This document shows positions 32,589-40,308 of a stretch of DNA of 46,250 nt, in pieces. The notes beneath the pieces were generated by a model. It had not been told where the DNA came from and made no database searches. It saw only the letters and a program-made list of their open reading frames with translations. Made by a program: the position numbers and the translations under genes. Numbering within the stretch: position 1 is the first letter of the stretch; every line of letters begins with the position of its first letter. This DNA comes from Provencibacterium sp. (GTDB lineage: Bacteria; Bacillota; Clostridia; Oscillospirales; Ruminococcaceae): NCBI GenBank assembly GCA_022793895.1, contig JAAWDS010000042.1, forward strand, positions 1-46,250, read 5' to 3'.

Positions 32589-32829
32589 GTTTAACTCCGT
32601 TATGACGCTAACGTTATATTTTAACGCAGCACAAATTTTATATAGGTTCCCCATTGAAATAAACTTATCTTTGTCTATTCTGGCAGGAACATTAAGGCGG
32701 ACGCCTATTGCCTTTTGATGGTCATTCGGTTCCTATTTTGTCTCTCAACCATTTTCGCAGTTTTCCTAAGTCTACTGGCCCCCTAATTCTCCATTCCATA
32801 TAATTTTTTAGTATACCATATTCAGCCAT
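32589..32829 (-). pseudogene. Frameshifted HTH-like leader in front of the R-M gene
   Basis: From 32829 (or the ATG at 32799) a frame encodes ...GPVDLGKLRKWLRDKIGTE and stops at TGA (32724). In the +1 frame, from TAG at 32735 straight into the R-M frame, the codons give DHQKAIGVRLNVPARID, KDKFISMGNLYKICAAL and KYNVSVITELN. Joined by skipping one base at GAA-TGA-C, the two parts resemble a Cro/CI (Xre)-type helix-turn-helix domain, notably the NLYKICAALKYNVSVI tail. A controller gene broken by a one-base change, a programmed +1 shift, or chance are all possible. No ATG, GTG or TTG exists in the second frame before 32654. Confidence 0.35.
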
Positions 32830-32838
32830 TTACATCAA
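32810..32838 (-). promoter_or_regulatory. Promoter of the R-M locus
   Basis: Read leftward: TTGATG (32838-32833), 17-nt spacer, TATACT (32815-32810). The predicted start is near 32803, so the HTH-like frame would begin almost at the 5' end (ATG at 32799, close to leaderless) and the R-M start at 32588 would have a leader of about 215 nt. Confidence 0.6.
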
Positions 32839-33075
32839 GATAATCTCATAAAGTATAGATTTCAAAGGGCTGCCAAGGATGATTCCCTTCTTACCGGATT
32901 CCCGCTCAGCCGTTCCGGCCGGGAGGGAGCGGCAGATTCGGTTTTTCAAAACAGCGCTCCAATCCATCCGTTTGCGGAGCAGACGAACCATTTTTCCCTT
33001 TATTGTATAAGATAAATATAGAAAGCGGCGGCAGGAAACGCATGCCGCCGCCCGGAGGGCGGTGCGAATGAGGAG

Positions 33076-33543
33076 ATGAACGAAAACCTTTCTACGGGTG
33101 AACCGGCGGACAGCTATGCCGGGCAGCTCTCGGTTGTAGACCAATCGATGGGTTTCCTTCTGCTCATCATTTTCGCGACCCTCTTATCGTTTTATTCGCT
33201 TACCATCAATCGCAGGCAGTTGATTTACAGCCAGGAGTGCCCCGAAAAGCTGGAAAGCCTGCCGCCGGTTTTTCCCATCCGCCTGTTGGTCGGCGCTATC
33301 GTTTCCGGCTGTCTCAGCTTCTTTTTCCACCTGGCGCTGCAAAACAGCCGGGAGGAGGGGCTCACCTGGGCTGAGCGCTGCTCCGCCCAGCGCAATCTGG
33401 TTGCCAGCTTCCTGGTACTAGCCGCCGCGCTCATCCGGCTTTTCGACGCTTCCTGGAATCAGCAGCTTCTTTCCTGCGGCCAGGAGACTCCCGAAGCGCT
33501 TCCCTTCTCGGAGGCAGTCGAAGAGGATGCGCCGCCTCTCTAA
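33076..33543 (+). CDS. Small membrane protein upstream of cwlJ
   Basis: 155 aa. Three hydrophobic segments: MGFLLLIIFATLLSFYSLTI (25-44), LLVGAIVSGCLSFFFHLAL (about 70-88) and NLVASFLVLAAALIRLF (107-123). The N- and C-terminal tails are polar; the C-tail is acidic (EAVEEDAPPL). The start is uncertain because AGGAG touches the ATG. I do not recognise a family. It is 73 nt upstream of the CwlJ-like gene in the same direction, which suggests a sporulation or germination setting. Confidence 0.6.
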   Translation: MNENLSTGEPADSYAGQLSVVDQSMGFLLLIIFATLLSFYSLTINRRQLIYSQECPEKLESLPPVFPIRLLVGAIVSGCLSFFFHLALQNSREEGLTWAERCSAQRNLVASFLVLAAALIRLFDASWNQQLLSCGQETPEALPFSEAVEEDAPPL

Positions 33544-33616
33544 CGAACGCATGCAAAATCTGCATGACCCCCCGCGGCCGTGCATATGCTGAAATGAATG
33601 AAAGGAGGGGCTGCTT

Positions 33617-34054
33617 TTGGCTTTTTCCGACCTGGAAATCTTGGCGAGAATCCTGAAATGCGAAGCCGGCGGAGAGGGCGAGAATGGGATGAAGGCCGTC
33701 GCCAGCGTGGTCATGAACCGGGTAAACATCACCTATGGGGAATATGGCCGGCTGGAAAAAACCATCCGCGCCATCATTTACCAGCCCGGACAGTTTGACT
33801 GTGTGCGCGAAACGATACGCGGGCAGTACAACCCGCAGACTATCTACAACATGCGCGCCGAACAGATCCATTATGATATCGCCAACTGGGCAATCGCAGG
33901 AAACCGGCTGACGAACCTCGGCTTTGCACTCTGGTATTTTAATCCCTTCAAGCCGACCTGCCGGCAGAATTTCCCATCTGAGGTCGGTTATTTCGTCATC
34001 CGCATAGGAAATCACTGCTTTTATAACCCCACCGACGCCTATGCGCAGACTTGA
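33617..34054 (+). CDS. cwlJ: CwlJ/SleB-type spore cortex-lytic hydrolase
   Basis: 145 aa from a TTG start with a strong AAAGGAGGGG 6-8 nt upstream. The whole protein is one SleB/CwlJ hydrolase domain: LARILKCEAGGEGENGMKAVASVVMNR with the catalytic glutamate E16, IYQPGQFDCV, and the closing LWYFNP...CFYNPTDAYA, as in B. subtilis CwlJ (about 142 aa). No signal peptide, typical of CwlJ, which is placed in the coat from the mother cell. It degrades muramic-lactam cortex during germination. A GerQ-like gene follows, matching the known CwlJ-GerQ dependence. Confidence 0.9.
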   Translation: MAFSDLEILARILKCEAGGEGENGMKAVASVVMNRVNITYGEYGRLEKTIRAIIYQPGQFDCVRETIRGQYNPQTIYNMRAEQIHYDIANWAIAGNRLTNLGFALWYFNPFKPTCRQNFPSEVGYFVIRIGNHCFYNPTDAYAQT

Positions 34055-34155
34055 CAGACCGTAAAATACCGTTTTATACCGGCAGACGGCGCCCGTAGCC
34101 CGCGCGGGACGGGGCCGTATACCGAACATCCGCGCGGAGAAATGGAGAAAGCCCT

Positions 34156-34584
34156 ATGAACAAGCTCTATCCCGACGGCATGACCACCGTTACCCTAGGC
34201 TCCATCCAGGGGAACAACGAGTTGGTGACGCCCCCTGTCGAAAACTTCGACACCGAGGCCATGCGCGGCTCGATGCAGGAAATTTTCAGCGATAACCTGG
34301 GCCAATTCGTGGTTTGCGAATTTCTGATCGGCACCCAGGCGACCACCCGCAAGGAGGGGATCCTTTATTCGGTCGCGCGCAGCTACATCGTACTCTATGA
34401 AGAGCTGTCCCACACCTTCGTTGTTTGCGACATCTTCTCCATCAAATTCGTCACCTTTTATCTGCCCGGCCAGCGCCCCCAGCGCAACATTCCCAATCCG
34501 AACCTTCCCAATATCCGAAACGGAAGCGGAGCCGGGAATGGAAATGGAACCGGGAACGGGACCGGCAGCGCCGGAAGCCGCTGA
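34156..34584 (+). CDS. GerQ-like spore coat protein candidate
   Basis: 142 aa; GGAGAAAG precedes the ATG. A compact beta-rich core at about 38-105 (SDNLGQFVVCEFLIGTQ, EGILYSVARSYIVLYEE, VVCDIFSIKFVTFYLPG) has the length and strand pattern of GerQ. A Pro/Asn- then Gly/Asn/Thr-rich tail (NGNGTGNGTGSAGSR) follows. Family knowledge: GerQ is needed for CwlJ to localise and work in the coat. The adjacency to cwlJ supports this assignment; sequence similarity by eye is only partial, so another coat protein is possible. A strong terminator follows. Confidence 0.5.
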   Translation: MNKLYPDGMTTVTLGSIQGNNELVTPPVENFDTEAMRGSMQEIFSDNLGQFVVCEFLIGTQATTRKEGILYSVARSYIVLYEELSHTFVVCDIFSIKFVTFYLPGQRPQRNIPNPNLPNIRNGSGAGNGNGTGNGTGSAGSR

Positions 34585-34604
34585 TTCTCTGCCTCCTCTT
34601 TTCA

Positions 34605-34648
34605 GGGCTTGCCTGCAAAGCGACGCTTTGCAGGCAAGCCCGTTTTAT
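34605..34648 (+). terminator. Terminator of the cwlJ-gerQ-like unit
   Basis: A perfect 17-bp stem (arm GGGCTTGCCTGCAAAGC), loop GAC, then GTTTTATTTT. Confidence 0.9.
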
Positions 34649-34698
34649 TTTCCAAGGTTGCCCAGATTCCGTTCCCCCGCAGAAGCTGCGCTCACAAA

Positions 34699-34733
34699 GC
34701 GCTTTTCCGGTTCGCAGAAACCGAAAAGAGCGC
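34699..34733 (+). other. Intergenic hairpin
   Basis: GCGCTTTTCCGGTT, loop CGCAG, AACCGAAAAGAGCGC: a near-perfect stem inside the 500-nt non-coding gap 34585-35090. No gene is visible in the gap; it holds this stem, the terminator before it, repeat copy A and the promoter at 34970. Confidence 0.5.
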
Positions 34734-34798
34734 GGTTTGACCGCAGCGCGGGCAAATTCAGCTTTCTCTGAGCCATAAGCGCTTTTTCTGAGGGGCTG

Positions 34799-34924
34799 TT
34801 GCAAAATAGAGGAGAAACCTCCGGTCGAGCCGATCCTCCGGCTTGCAGGAACCAGAAAAACGGTGTTTTCGCGCCTTATGGCGCGAAATTCAGGGCGGTT
34901 TCTTCGCCCTGAAAACCGTTTTTC
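34799..34924 (+). repeat. Intergenic hairpin repeat, copy A (longest)
   Basis: Its first part (34799-34886) is nearly identical to the minus strand of 10181-10267. It contains TTCGCGCC-TTAT-GGCGCGAA (34868-34887, perfect 8-bp hairpin). A second hairpin CAGGGCG/CGCCCTG (34891-34911) follows, shared with copy D at 27926-27964. No coding capacity. Confidence 0.7.
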
Positions 34925-34926
34925 CA

Positions 34927-34968
34927 AAGGGCGCGCCCACAAAACTTTCGTTTTGCGGGCGCGCCCTT
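34927..34968. terminator. GGCGCGCC-containing hairpin upstream of the HSL esterase
   Basis: AAGGGCGCGCCC (34927-34938) and its inverse GGGCGCGCCCTT (34957-34968), with an inner CAAAA/TTTTG pairing. The same AAGGGCGCGCC ends bound repeat copy B at 10175-10275. It directly abuts the promoter at 34970. Confidence 0.55.
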
Positions 34969-34969
34969 C

Positions 34970-34998
34970 TTGACGGCCGTTCTAAAACATGTTATAAC
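34970..34998 (+). promoter_or_regulatory. Promoter of the esterase-PHP operon
   Basis: TTGACG (34970-34975), 17-nt spacer, TATAAC (34993-34998). Predicted start near 35005; leader of about 85 nt with GGGAGG before the ATG at 35091. Confidence 0.75.
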
Positions 34999-35090
34999 AG
35001 CGATAAGGCTGGGCCGGAGCCTTCGGATTTTTCTGGGCCTGTCCGGCACAACCCCCATGCCGCAATATAAAGGGAGGTTTTTGATACACA

Positions 35091-36065
35091 ATGGCTCTTT
35101 CCAAAGCGGCGCTTGCTTTGCTAAAGGCGCTCTCCTATCCCGATCTGGAGGTTAAGCAGAACTATGAACCGCTGCGCAAGGTGATCCGCGCCGCCTCCCC
35201 CAAGCCGCTCAAGCCCTTCTACCGCACCTGGGATCACAAGGTGCACTGCGGCGATACGCTGGTTCCCGTGCGTGTATTCTCCCCTTTGGATGGGCTGGAT
35301 CACCCGGTCCTCCTCTTTTTCCACGGCGGCGGGTGGGTAACGGGCGATATCGACAGCTATGACCGCATCTGCACCAACATGTGCGCGCTTACCCGCCATG
35401 TGGTGGTTTCGGTGGATTACCGCCTCGCACCGGAGCATCCCTTTCCCGCCGCGCCCGAAGACTGCTACGCCGTCACCTGCGAGGTCCTTCAAAATGCGGC
35501 CGCCCTGTTTCATATCCCTCCGGAGGATGTCACCCTCATCGGCGATTCCGCCGGCGGCAATCTGGCGGCTGCCGTTTCCTTAATGGCCCGCGACCGCGGC
35601 AGCTTTGTGCCCCGGCGGCAAATTCTCATCTATCCCGCGGTCTATAACGACCACAGCGAACATTCCCCTTTTCCCTCCGTCCAGACCAACGGCTCCGGCT
35701 ACCTGCTGACCTCCAAGCGCATTTGCGATTATATGGATCTCTATGCCGCCCGGCCGGAGGATCGCCAAAGCCCCTATTTCGCCCCGCTGCTCGCCGAGGA
35801 TCTCGCCGGCCAGCCTAAAACGCTCATCATCACCGCCGAGCTCGATCCGCTGCGCGACGAAGGGGAAGCCTATGGGGAGAAGCTGCGCGCGGCCGGCGTC
35901 CCCGCCTCTATTTACCGCATCCCCGACGCGCTCCACGGATTTCTCTCGCTGCCCGCCCGCTTCTCGCCGGTGCAGCACGCCTACCGCATTATCAACCGTT
36001 TTTTGAACGATAAAAGCGGCAGCCCGGCCAGTGAAGGCGAGGCCGCCGGCAACCAGGAGGATTGA
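35091..36065 (+). CDS. Alpha/beta hydrolase, hormone-sensitive-lipase (esterase family IV) type
   Basis: 324 aa. Oxyanion motif HGGGW (about 82-86), nucleophile GDSAGG (S in TLIGDSAGGNLAAA), acid in AELDPLRDEGEAY, histidine in PDALHGFLSL: the full family IV set. The N-terminal cap helix is present and there is no signal peptide. It hydrolyses short-chain esters or acetylated sugars or drugs in the cytosol; the natural substrate is unknown. GGGAGG precedes the ATG. The PHP gene begins 4 nt after its stop, so the two are co-transcribed. Confidence 0.9.
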   Translation: MALSKAALALLKALSYPDLEVKQNYEPLRKVIRAASPKPLKPFYRTWDHKVHCGDTLVPVRVFSPLDGLDHPVLLFFHGGGWVTGDIDSYDRICTNMCALTRHVVVSVDYRLAPEHPFPAAPEDCYAVTCEVLQNAAALFHIPPEDVTLIGDSAGGNLAAAVSLMARDRGSFVPRRQILIYPAVYNDHSEHSPFPSVQTNGSGYLLTSKRICDYMDLYAARPEDRQSPYFAPLLAEDLAGQPKTLIITAELDPLRDEGEAYGEKLRAAGVPASIYRIPDALHGFLSLPARFSPVQHAYRIINRFLNDKSGSPASEGEAAGNQED

Positions 36066-36068
36066 CCT

Positions 36069-37040
36069 ATGAAAAAATATCTGCTGCCGCAGGAGGGCCT
36101 TTTTTACAAGGCAAACCTGCATGCGCACACCACCCTCTCCGATGGGAAGCTCACCCCCGAAGGGCTCAAGGCGTTTTATCAATCGCACGGCTACTCGATT
36201 GTCGCCTACACCGACCACCGCCGCTATGCTTACCACAAAGAGCTGTGCGATGAAAACTTTCTAGCCCTAGCCGCCTATGAGGTGGATATCAACGAATGGC
36301 CGAAGCGGCCGGGCGATTTCTCGCATGTAAAGACCTACCACATCAACCTCTATGACTGCAACCCAGAGCAGGACGCCGAAGAGAAGAGGCAGCGCAGCCC
36401 GCTCCCCGAACGGCGGTATGGCGACACCGACTCGATCAACCGCTTTGTGGAGGAGATGCGCGCGGCCGGATTTTTAGCCTGCTACAACCATCCCTATTGG
36501 TCGCTGCAAACCTATGAGGACTACAAGGATCTGCGCGGCTTCTTCGCCATGGAAATCTACAACCATGGCTGCGAAATCGACGGGCTGTTCGGCTACCATC
36601 CGCAAGCCTATGATGAAATGCTGCGCACCGGCGCGCGGCTCTTCTGCCTGGCGACGGACGATAACCACAACGCCCATCCGGCGGACAGCCCCTTGTGCGA
36701 TTCGTTCGGCGGGTTCGTGATGGTAAAGGCTCCCGCCCTGCGCTATGGCGATGTGATGGAAGCGCTGAAGGCCGGGCATTTCTACTCCTCCACCGGCCCC
36801 GCTATCGAAGAGCTGACGCTGGAGGATAAAACGCTGCGCGTCCGTTGCAGCCCGGTTGAAAAGATCTATGTCATTACCGAAGGGCGGCGCTGCTACTACC
36901 AGGTTGCCCGTCCGGGCGAAACGATCGCCGAGGCGGAATTTACCCTGCGGGGCGACGAGGGCTATTTCCGCATCGACTGCCGGGACGGCGCCGGCCGTCA
37001 CGCCTACAGCAACGCCTATTTCCTTGATCAATGGCTGTAA
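36069..37040 (+). CDS. PHP-domain metal-dependent phosphoesterase
   Basis: 323 aa, AGGAGG 8 nt upstream. PHP motif 1 NLHAHTTLSDG (16-26), motif 2 VAYTDHRRY, AYEVDINEW as the Glu/Asp motif, YNHPYW and ATDDNHNAHP for the remaining metal ligands. The C-terminal about 80 residues form a beta-rich domain. The fold resembles the PHP phosphatase/histidinol-phosphatase group; substrate unknown. Coupling with the esterase suggests the two act on one esterified or phosphorylated compound, which is inference. Confidence 0.82.
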   Translation: MKKYLLPQEGLFYKANLHAHTTLSDGKLTPEGLKAFYQSHGYSIVAYTDHRRYAYHKELCDENFLALAAYEVDINEWPKRPGDFSHVKTYHINLYDCNPEQDAEEKRQRSPLPERRYGDTDSINRFVEEMRAAGFLACYNHPYWSLQTYEDYKDLRGFFAMEIYNHGCEIDGLFGYHPQAYDEMLRTGARLFCLATDDNHNAHPADSPLCDSFGGFVMVKAPALRYGDVMEALKAGHFYSSTGPAIEELTLEDKTLRVRCSPVEKIYVITEGRRCYYQVARPGETIAEAEFTLRGDEGYFRIDCRDGAGRHAYSNAYFLDQWL

Positions 37041-37079
37041 TCTATCCGGCCTTTCCGGACTGCCCGTCTGCAAAATGCA

Positions 37080-37123
37080 GGAAAGGGAGACAGAAGCGGG
37101 TGAACTGCTTCTGTTTCCCTTTC
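37080..37123 (+). terminator. Terminator-like hairpin after the PHP gene
   Basis: GGAAAGGGAGACAGAAGC faces GCTTCTGTTTCCCTTTCC, an 18-bp perfect stem around a 8-9-nt loop, 40 nt after the stop; the tract TATTTGCTATAAAAA follows. Confidence 0.75.
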
Positions 37124-37136
37124 CTATTTGCTATAA

Positions 37137-37178
37137 AAAGCTGCTGTAAAGAACGCAAAGCGTCCTTTACAGCAGCTT
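37137..37178 (-). terminator. Terminator of the fuc cluster
   Basis: On the minus strand AAAGCTGCTGTAAAGGACGC faces GCGTTCTTTACAGCAGCTTT (one mismatch) with TTTTTATAG after it, immediately downstream of the fucU stop. Confidence 0.85.
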
Positions 37179-37190
37179 TCGAATATTTTT

Positions 37191-37631
37191 TTATTCTTCT
37201 TCTTTTACAACGCCCTTTTTCAAGATCAGGTTGGCATAGAGCGCGCTTTCGCCGGTAGCGACCACGGCGAAGGCTTTTTTGGCGCGCTCATAAAAGGCGA
37301 AGCGCTCCACCTGCTCCAGCGCCGGCCGCCCGTCGGGATTAGCGGCAAAAACCCGGTCGTATTCTTCCCAGATAACCGGCTGATAGCTGTCGCCGGGCGT
37401 CAGCTGCATGAGCGCGGCCGGATATTGGGAATACTCCACATCCAGCGGGAAGAGCGGCAGAATGGCGTTCAACAGCTCCGGAATGCCGTGCCCATCGCAG
37501 CGGACCACCCGCTGGCCGCAGGTCTTGCTGGGGAAGTTGCCGTCCGCCAGAACGATTTCATCGCCATGCCCCATCTCCATGAGCACCTTGAGCAGCTCCG
37601 GAGAGAGGATGGAAGGGATTCCACGCAGCAT
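37191..37631 (-). CDS. fucU: L-fucose mutarotase (RbsD/FucU family)
   Basis: 146 aa. GHGDEIVLADGNFP with catalytic H22 is the RbsD/FucU signature, and the C-terminal AVVATGESALYANLILKKGVV strand-turn is typical. It interconverts alpha and beta anomers of fucose (or a related sugar) for the isomerase. It is the last gene of fucA-fucI-fucU, 12 nt after fucI. The family also includes ribose pyranases; the neighbours support fucose. Confidence 0.9.
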   Translation of the reverse strand: MLRGIPSILSPELLKVLMEMGHGDEIVLADGNFPSKTCGQRVVRCDGHGIPELLNAILPLFPLDVEYSQYPAALMQLTPGDSYQPVIWEEYDRVFAANPDGRPALEQVERFAFYERAKKAFAVVATGESALYANLILKKGVVKEEE

Positions 37632-37643
37632 CTCTTCTCCCCC

Positions 37644-39428
37644 TTAGCGGTAAAGCGGCCCGTAATGCTCGCAGGCGCGGTAGTCGGCGCCCTGGAGATT
37701 CTCGGTCCCAAAGGCCGCCCAGGCGTGCGGCCGGTAAACGCGTTCCGGCTCCACATTGTGCATCGCCACCGGGATGCGCAGCATCGAAGCCAGCGTAATC
37801 AGGTCCGCGCCGATGTGCCCATAGCAGAATGCGCCATGGTTGGCGCCCCAGTTGGCCATCACCGAATATACGTCGGTAAACGCGCCCTCGCCGGTGAGCT
37901 TGGGCACAAACCAGGTGGTCGGCCAGGTGCGGTCGGTGCGCATATCGATGGTGTGGTGAATCTCCTCGTCGAGCAGCGCCGTGTAGCCCTCGGCGATTTG
38001 CAGCGCCGGGCCCACGCCCTCAACGATGTTCATCCGGATAAGGGTGACGGGCATCTCGCTCTGCGTGCGGAAGTGGGAGGAGAACCCGCCGCCGCGGAAG
38101 TACTCATAGTTGGCGCGCTCCCAGTCGGTCGCTTCGAGCATCGCCGCAATGTCCTCTTTCGTTACCTCATACCAGGGCTTCATGCAGCCGCTGCCGTCCG
38201 CCGCCTTGGAAACGCCCGCGCCGTCGAGCGCCGCCGCGCCGGAGTTGATGAGGTGAATAAAGCCGTTGGCCGCCATGCCCTGCGGCTTCTTGCCGCAGAC
38301 GCGCTCGACCGCTTCGGGGCTCCAATAGGTGCGCACATCGGCAAACACCGCCGCCGAATGGGTCAGCAGGCTCCCCAAGAGCATCGCCGTGCCGTTGAGG
38401 GTGTCGTTCTCGGTAGCAAAGGGGATGGGGCGGCGCGCGCCCGTCCAGTCGAAGGAGGAGTTGAAGACGGCCTCCATGAAATCGCCGTTCGGCAGCCAGT
38501 CGGTCCACATTCTTTGACCCTGGAAGCCGCCCGCAACGGCGTTGCGGCCGAGCGCCTCCTCGTGCCAGCCCATTTCGGCGAGCTTCGGGTTGCCCAAAAG
38601 GATATCGCGGCAAATAAGCGTCTGCTTGACGATGAACTCCCAATCCTTATCGGCGGGAACCACCTTCGACTGGGTGACGACCTCGGCCAGATTCTTTCCG
38701 GCGTTGCAGTCAAAGCCCTCCTTGCAGTGCTCCTTGACCCAGGAAAGCGCCCGCTCATATTCCTCGTGGTCATAGATCCCAATCGTCATGCGCCGCAGCA
38801 CCTCGGTCAGATCGACCCACTCGGCGCGGATCCCTAAGTACTTCTGGAAGAAGGAGGGATCGCAGAAGGAGCCCATGATCCCCATCGAAACGCCGCCGAG
38901 GTTCACATAAGCCTTGCCCCGCATTTCGCCCACCGCGACGGCGCAGCGCGCAAAGCGCAGGATCTTCTCCTGCACGTCGGCCGGAACGGTGTGATCGGAG
39001 GCGTCCTGCACATCGTGGCCATAGATCGAGAAGGCGGGCAGTCCCTTCTGCGCATGGGCGGCGAGCACCGCCGCAAGGTAGACCGCGCCGGGCCGCTCGG
39101 TCCCGTTAAAGCCCCAGACCGCCTTGACAGTCATCGGGTCCATATCCATCGTTTCGCTGCCATAGCACCAGCAGGGGGTAACGGTCAGGGTCCCCACCAC
39201 GTTCTGCGTGCCGAAAAGTTCGGCGCACCGCGCCGCCTCGGCCCCGCTGCCAATCGTTGAAGGGGCAATGACGCACTGCACCGGCGTTCCGTCCGCATAG
39301 CGCAGCTTTTCTGCAATCAGGCTGGCGGCCGCCTTGGCCATGCCCATCGCCTGGTCCTCCAATCCCTCGCGGATGCCTCCCCAGCGCCCGTCAATGGTGG
39401 GACGAATGCCAATCTTCGGGTAATTCAT
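37644..39428 (-). CDS. fucI: L-fucose isomerase
   Basis: 594 aa, near the 591 of E. coli FucI. The N-terminal segment [34 protein letters not shown], the [16 protein letters not shown] region and [19 protein letters not shown] with metal-binding E340 match the family. [34 protein letters not shown] near the C-terminus carries the conserved histidine. Mn-dependent aldose-ketose isomerase converting L-fucose to L-fuculose; the family also accepts D-arabinose. It lies 27 nt downstream of fucA. Confidence 0.96.
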   Translation of the reverse strand: MNYPKIGIRPTIDGRWGGIREGLEDQAMGMAKAAASLIAEKLRYADGTPVQCVIAPSTIGSGAEAARCAELFGTQNVVGTLTVTPCWCYGSETMDMDPMTVKAVWGFNGTERPGAVYLAAVLAAHAQKGLPAFSIYGHDVQDASDHTVPADVQEKILRFARCAVAVGEMRGKAYVNLGGVSMGIMGSFCDPSFFQKYLGIRAEWVDLTEVLRRMTIGIYDHEEYERALSWVKEHCKEGFDCNAGKNLAEVVTQSKVVPADKDWEFIVKQTLICRDILLGNPKLAEMGWHEEALGRNAVAGGFQGQRMWTDWLPNGDFMEAVFNSSFDWTGARRPIPFATENDTLNGTAMLLGSLLTHSAAVFADVRTYWSPEAVERVCGKKPQGMAANGFIHLINSGAAALDGAGVSKAADGSGCMKPWYEVTKEDIAAMLEATDWERANYEYFRGGGFSSHFRTQSEMPVTLIRMNIVEGVGPALQIAEGYTALLDEEIHHTIDMRTDRTWPTTWFVPKLTGEGAFTDVYSVMANWGANHGAFCYGHIGADLITLASMLRIPVAMHNVEPERVYRPHAWAAFGTENLQGADYRACEHYGPLYR

Positions 39429-39455
39429 CTTCCAGTTCCCTTCCTCTCAAAAATT

Positions 39456-40160
39456 TTATTCTGCCGTTTCCGGCTCGCTGTATTTCCGGTAGCCGGGATG
39501 CCGTCCGGTGACATGGTAGTAGTTTTCCCGCAGGTCCAACAGCTTGTCAATCTGCGGGCGCGGGATCTCCTTCGCCCCGCCCAGCAGGTGGGCGGTCAAA
39601 CTGATCTTCGCCCAGAGCTCCAGCGTTTCCATCCGGTAGTAGGCGGTCGTCAGGTCGCAGCCGACGGTCAGCGCGCCATGGTTTTGTAAGAGCAGCACAT
39701 CGTGATCCGGCAGATAGGGGCTGATGGCCTCCGGCACCTCGTCCGTCGAGGGGGTGGAGTAGGGCGTGAGCGGCACCGAGCCGATTGCAATCACCGTTTC
39801 AATCATCGAATAGGCGTCCATCGGCAGGCCCGCCACCGCATAGCCTGTCGCCGTCGGGGGATGGGCGTGCACCACCGCGCCCACATCGGGACGCAGCTCA
39901 TAGCAGCGCAGATGCATTTTGATCTCGCTGGAGGGACGGTAGCTCCCTTCCGCCTCCAGCACCTGCCCCCTGCCGTCGATCAGAATCAACATCTCCGGCG
40001 TGATGAAGCTCTTGCTGACGCCGGTAGGGGTCGCTAGGAAACGGTCCTCCCCCACCTTGAGCGTTACATTGCCATCGTTCGCCGCCACCCAGCCAAGCTG
40101 CCACATTTTGTGGCAGACATCGCAAATCGCAGCTCTTGCCTCTTTGATATCCACCGGCAT
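39456..40160 (-). CDS. fucA: L-fuculose-1-phosphate aldolase (class II)
   Basis: 234 aa from the ATG at 40160 (AAAGGAG directly upstream); a TTG 18 nt earlier would place the ribosome site inside the gene. Zinc ligands H98 and H100 (VVHAHPP) and H161 (QNHGAL), catalytic E79 (SSEIKMH), and the phosphate loop ANDGNVT and TPTGVSKS. It splits L-fuculose-1-phosphate into DHAP and L-lactaldehyde. First gene of the leftward fuc cluster; no fuculokinase or fucose permease is encoded here. Confidence 0.92.
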   Translation of the reverse strand: MPVDIKEARAAICDVCHKMWQLGWVAANDGNVTLKVGEDRFLATPTGVSKSFITPEMLILIDGRGQVLEAEGSYRPSSEIKMHLRCYELRPDVGAVVHAHPPTATGYAVAGLPMDAYSMIETVIAIGSVPLTPYSTPSTDEVPEAISPYLPDHDVLLLQNHGALTVGCDLTTAYYRMETLELWAKISLTAHLLGGAKEIPRPQIDKLLDLRENYYHVTGRHPGYRKYSEPETAE

Positions 40161-40191
40161 TCTCTCCTTTACACACAACTTCCTGTTCGCT

Positions 40192-40220
40192 ATTCTATCA
40201 AATCCCTGAGACGATGTAAA
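40192..40220 (-). promoter_or_regulatory. Promoter of fucAIU
   Basis: Read leftward: TTTACA (40220-40215), 17-nt spacer, TAGAAT (40197-40192). It is back-to-back with the deoR promoter, 15 nt apart, so one regulator-bound site could control both. Confidence 0.7.
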
Positions 40221-40235
40221 TCATTTGAAAAGCAG

Positions 40236-40264
40236 TTGAAAAATGAGCGGCAAAATGCAATAAT
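40236..40264 (+). promoter_or_regulatory. Promoter of the DeoR-family regulator
   Basis: TTGAAA (40236-40241), 17-nt spacer, AATAAT (40259-40264). Leader of about 40 nt with GGGGAG before the ATG at 40309. Repeats such as TCATTTGAAAAGCAGTTGAAAAATGA overlap the -35 and could be an operator. Confidence 0.6.
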
Positions 40265-40308
40265 AGTTTCAGAACTCTTCAAAATCCTTCAGGCGGGGAG
40301 CGAAAACC

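Noticed and set aside
32830-33144. 104-codon frame on the minus strand between the R-M promoter and the membrane-protein gene
   Set aside because: Arg/Cys-rich with no recognisable domain, overlaps the start of the 33076 gene, and lacks a ribosome site.
37425-38837. 470-codon open frame opposite fucI
   Set aside because: Antisense shadow of a clear L-fucose isomerase gene; His/Arg/Gly-rich product typical of a reverse frame.
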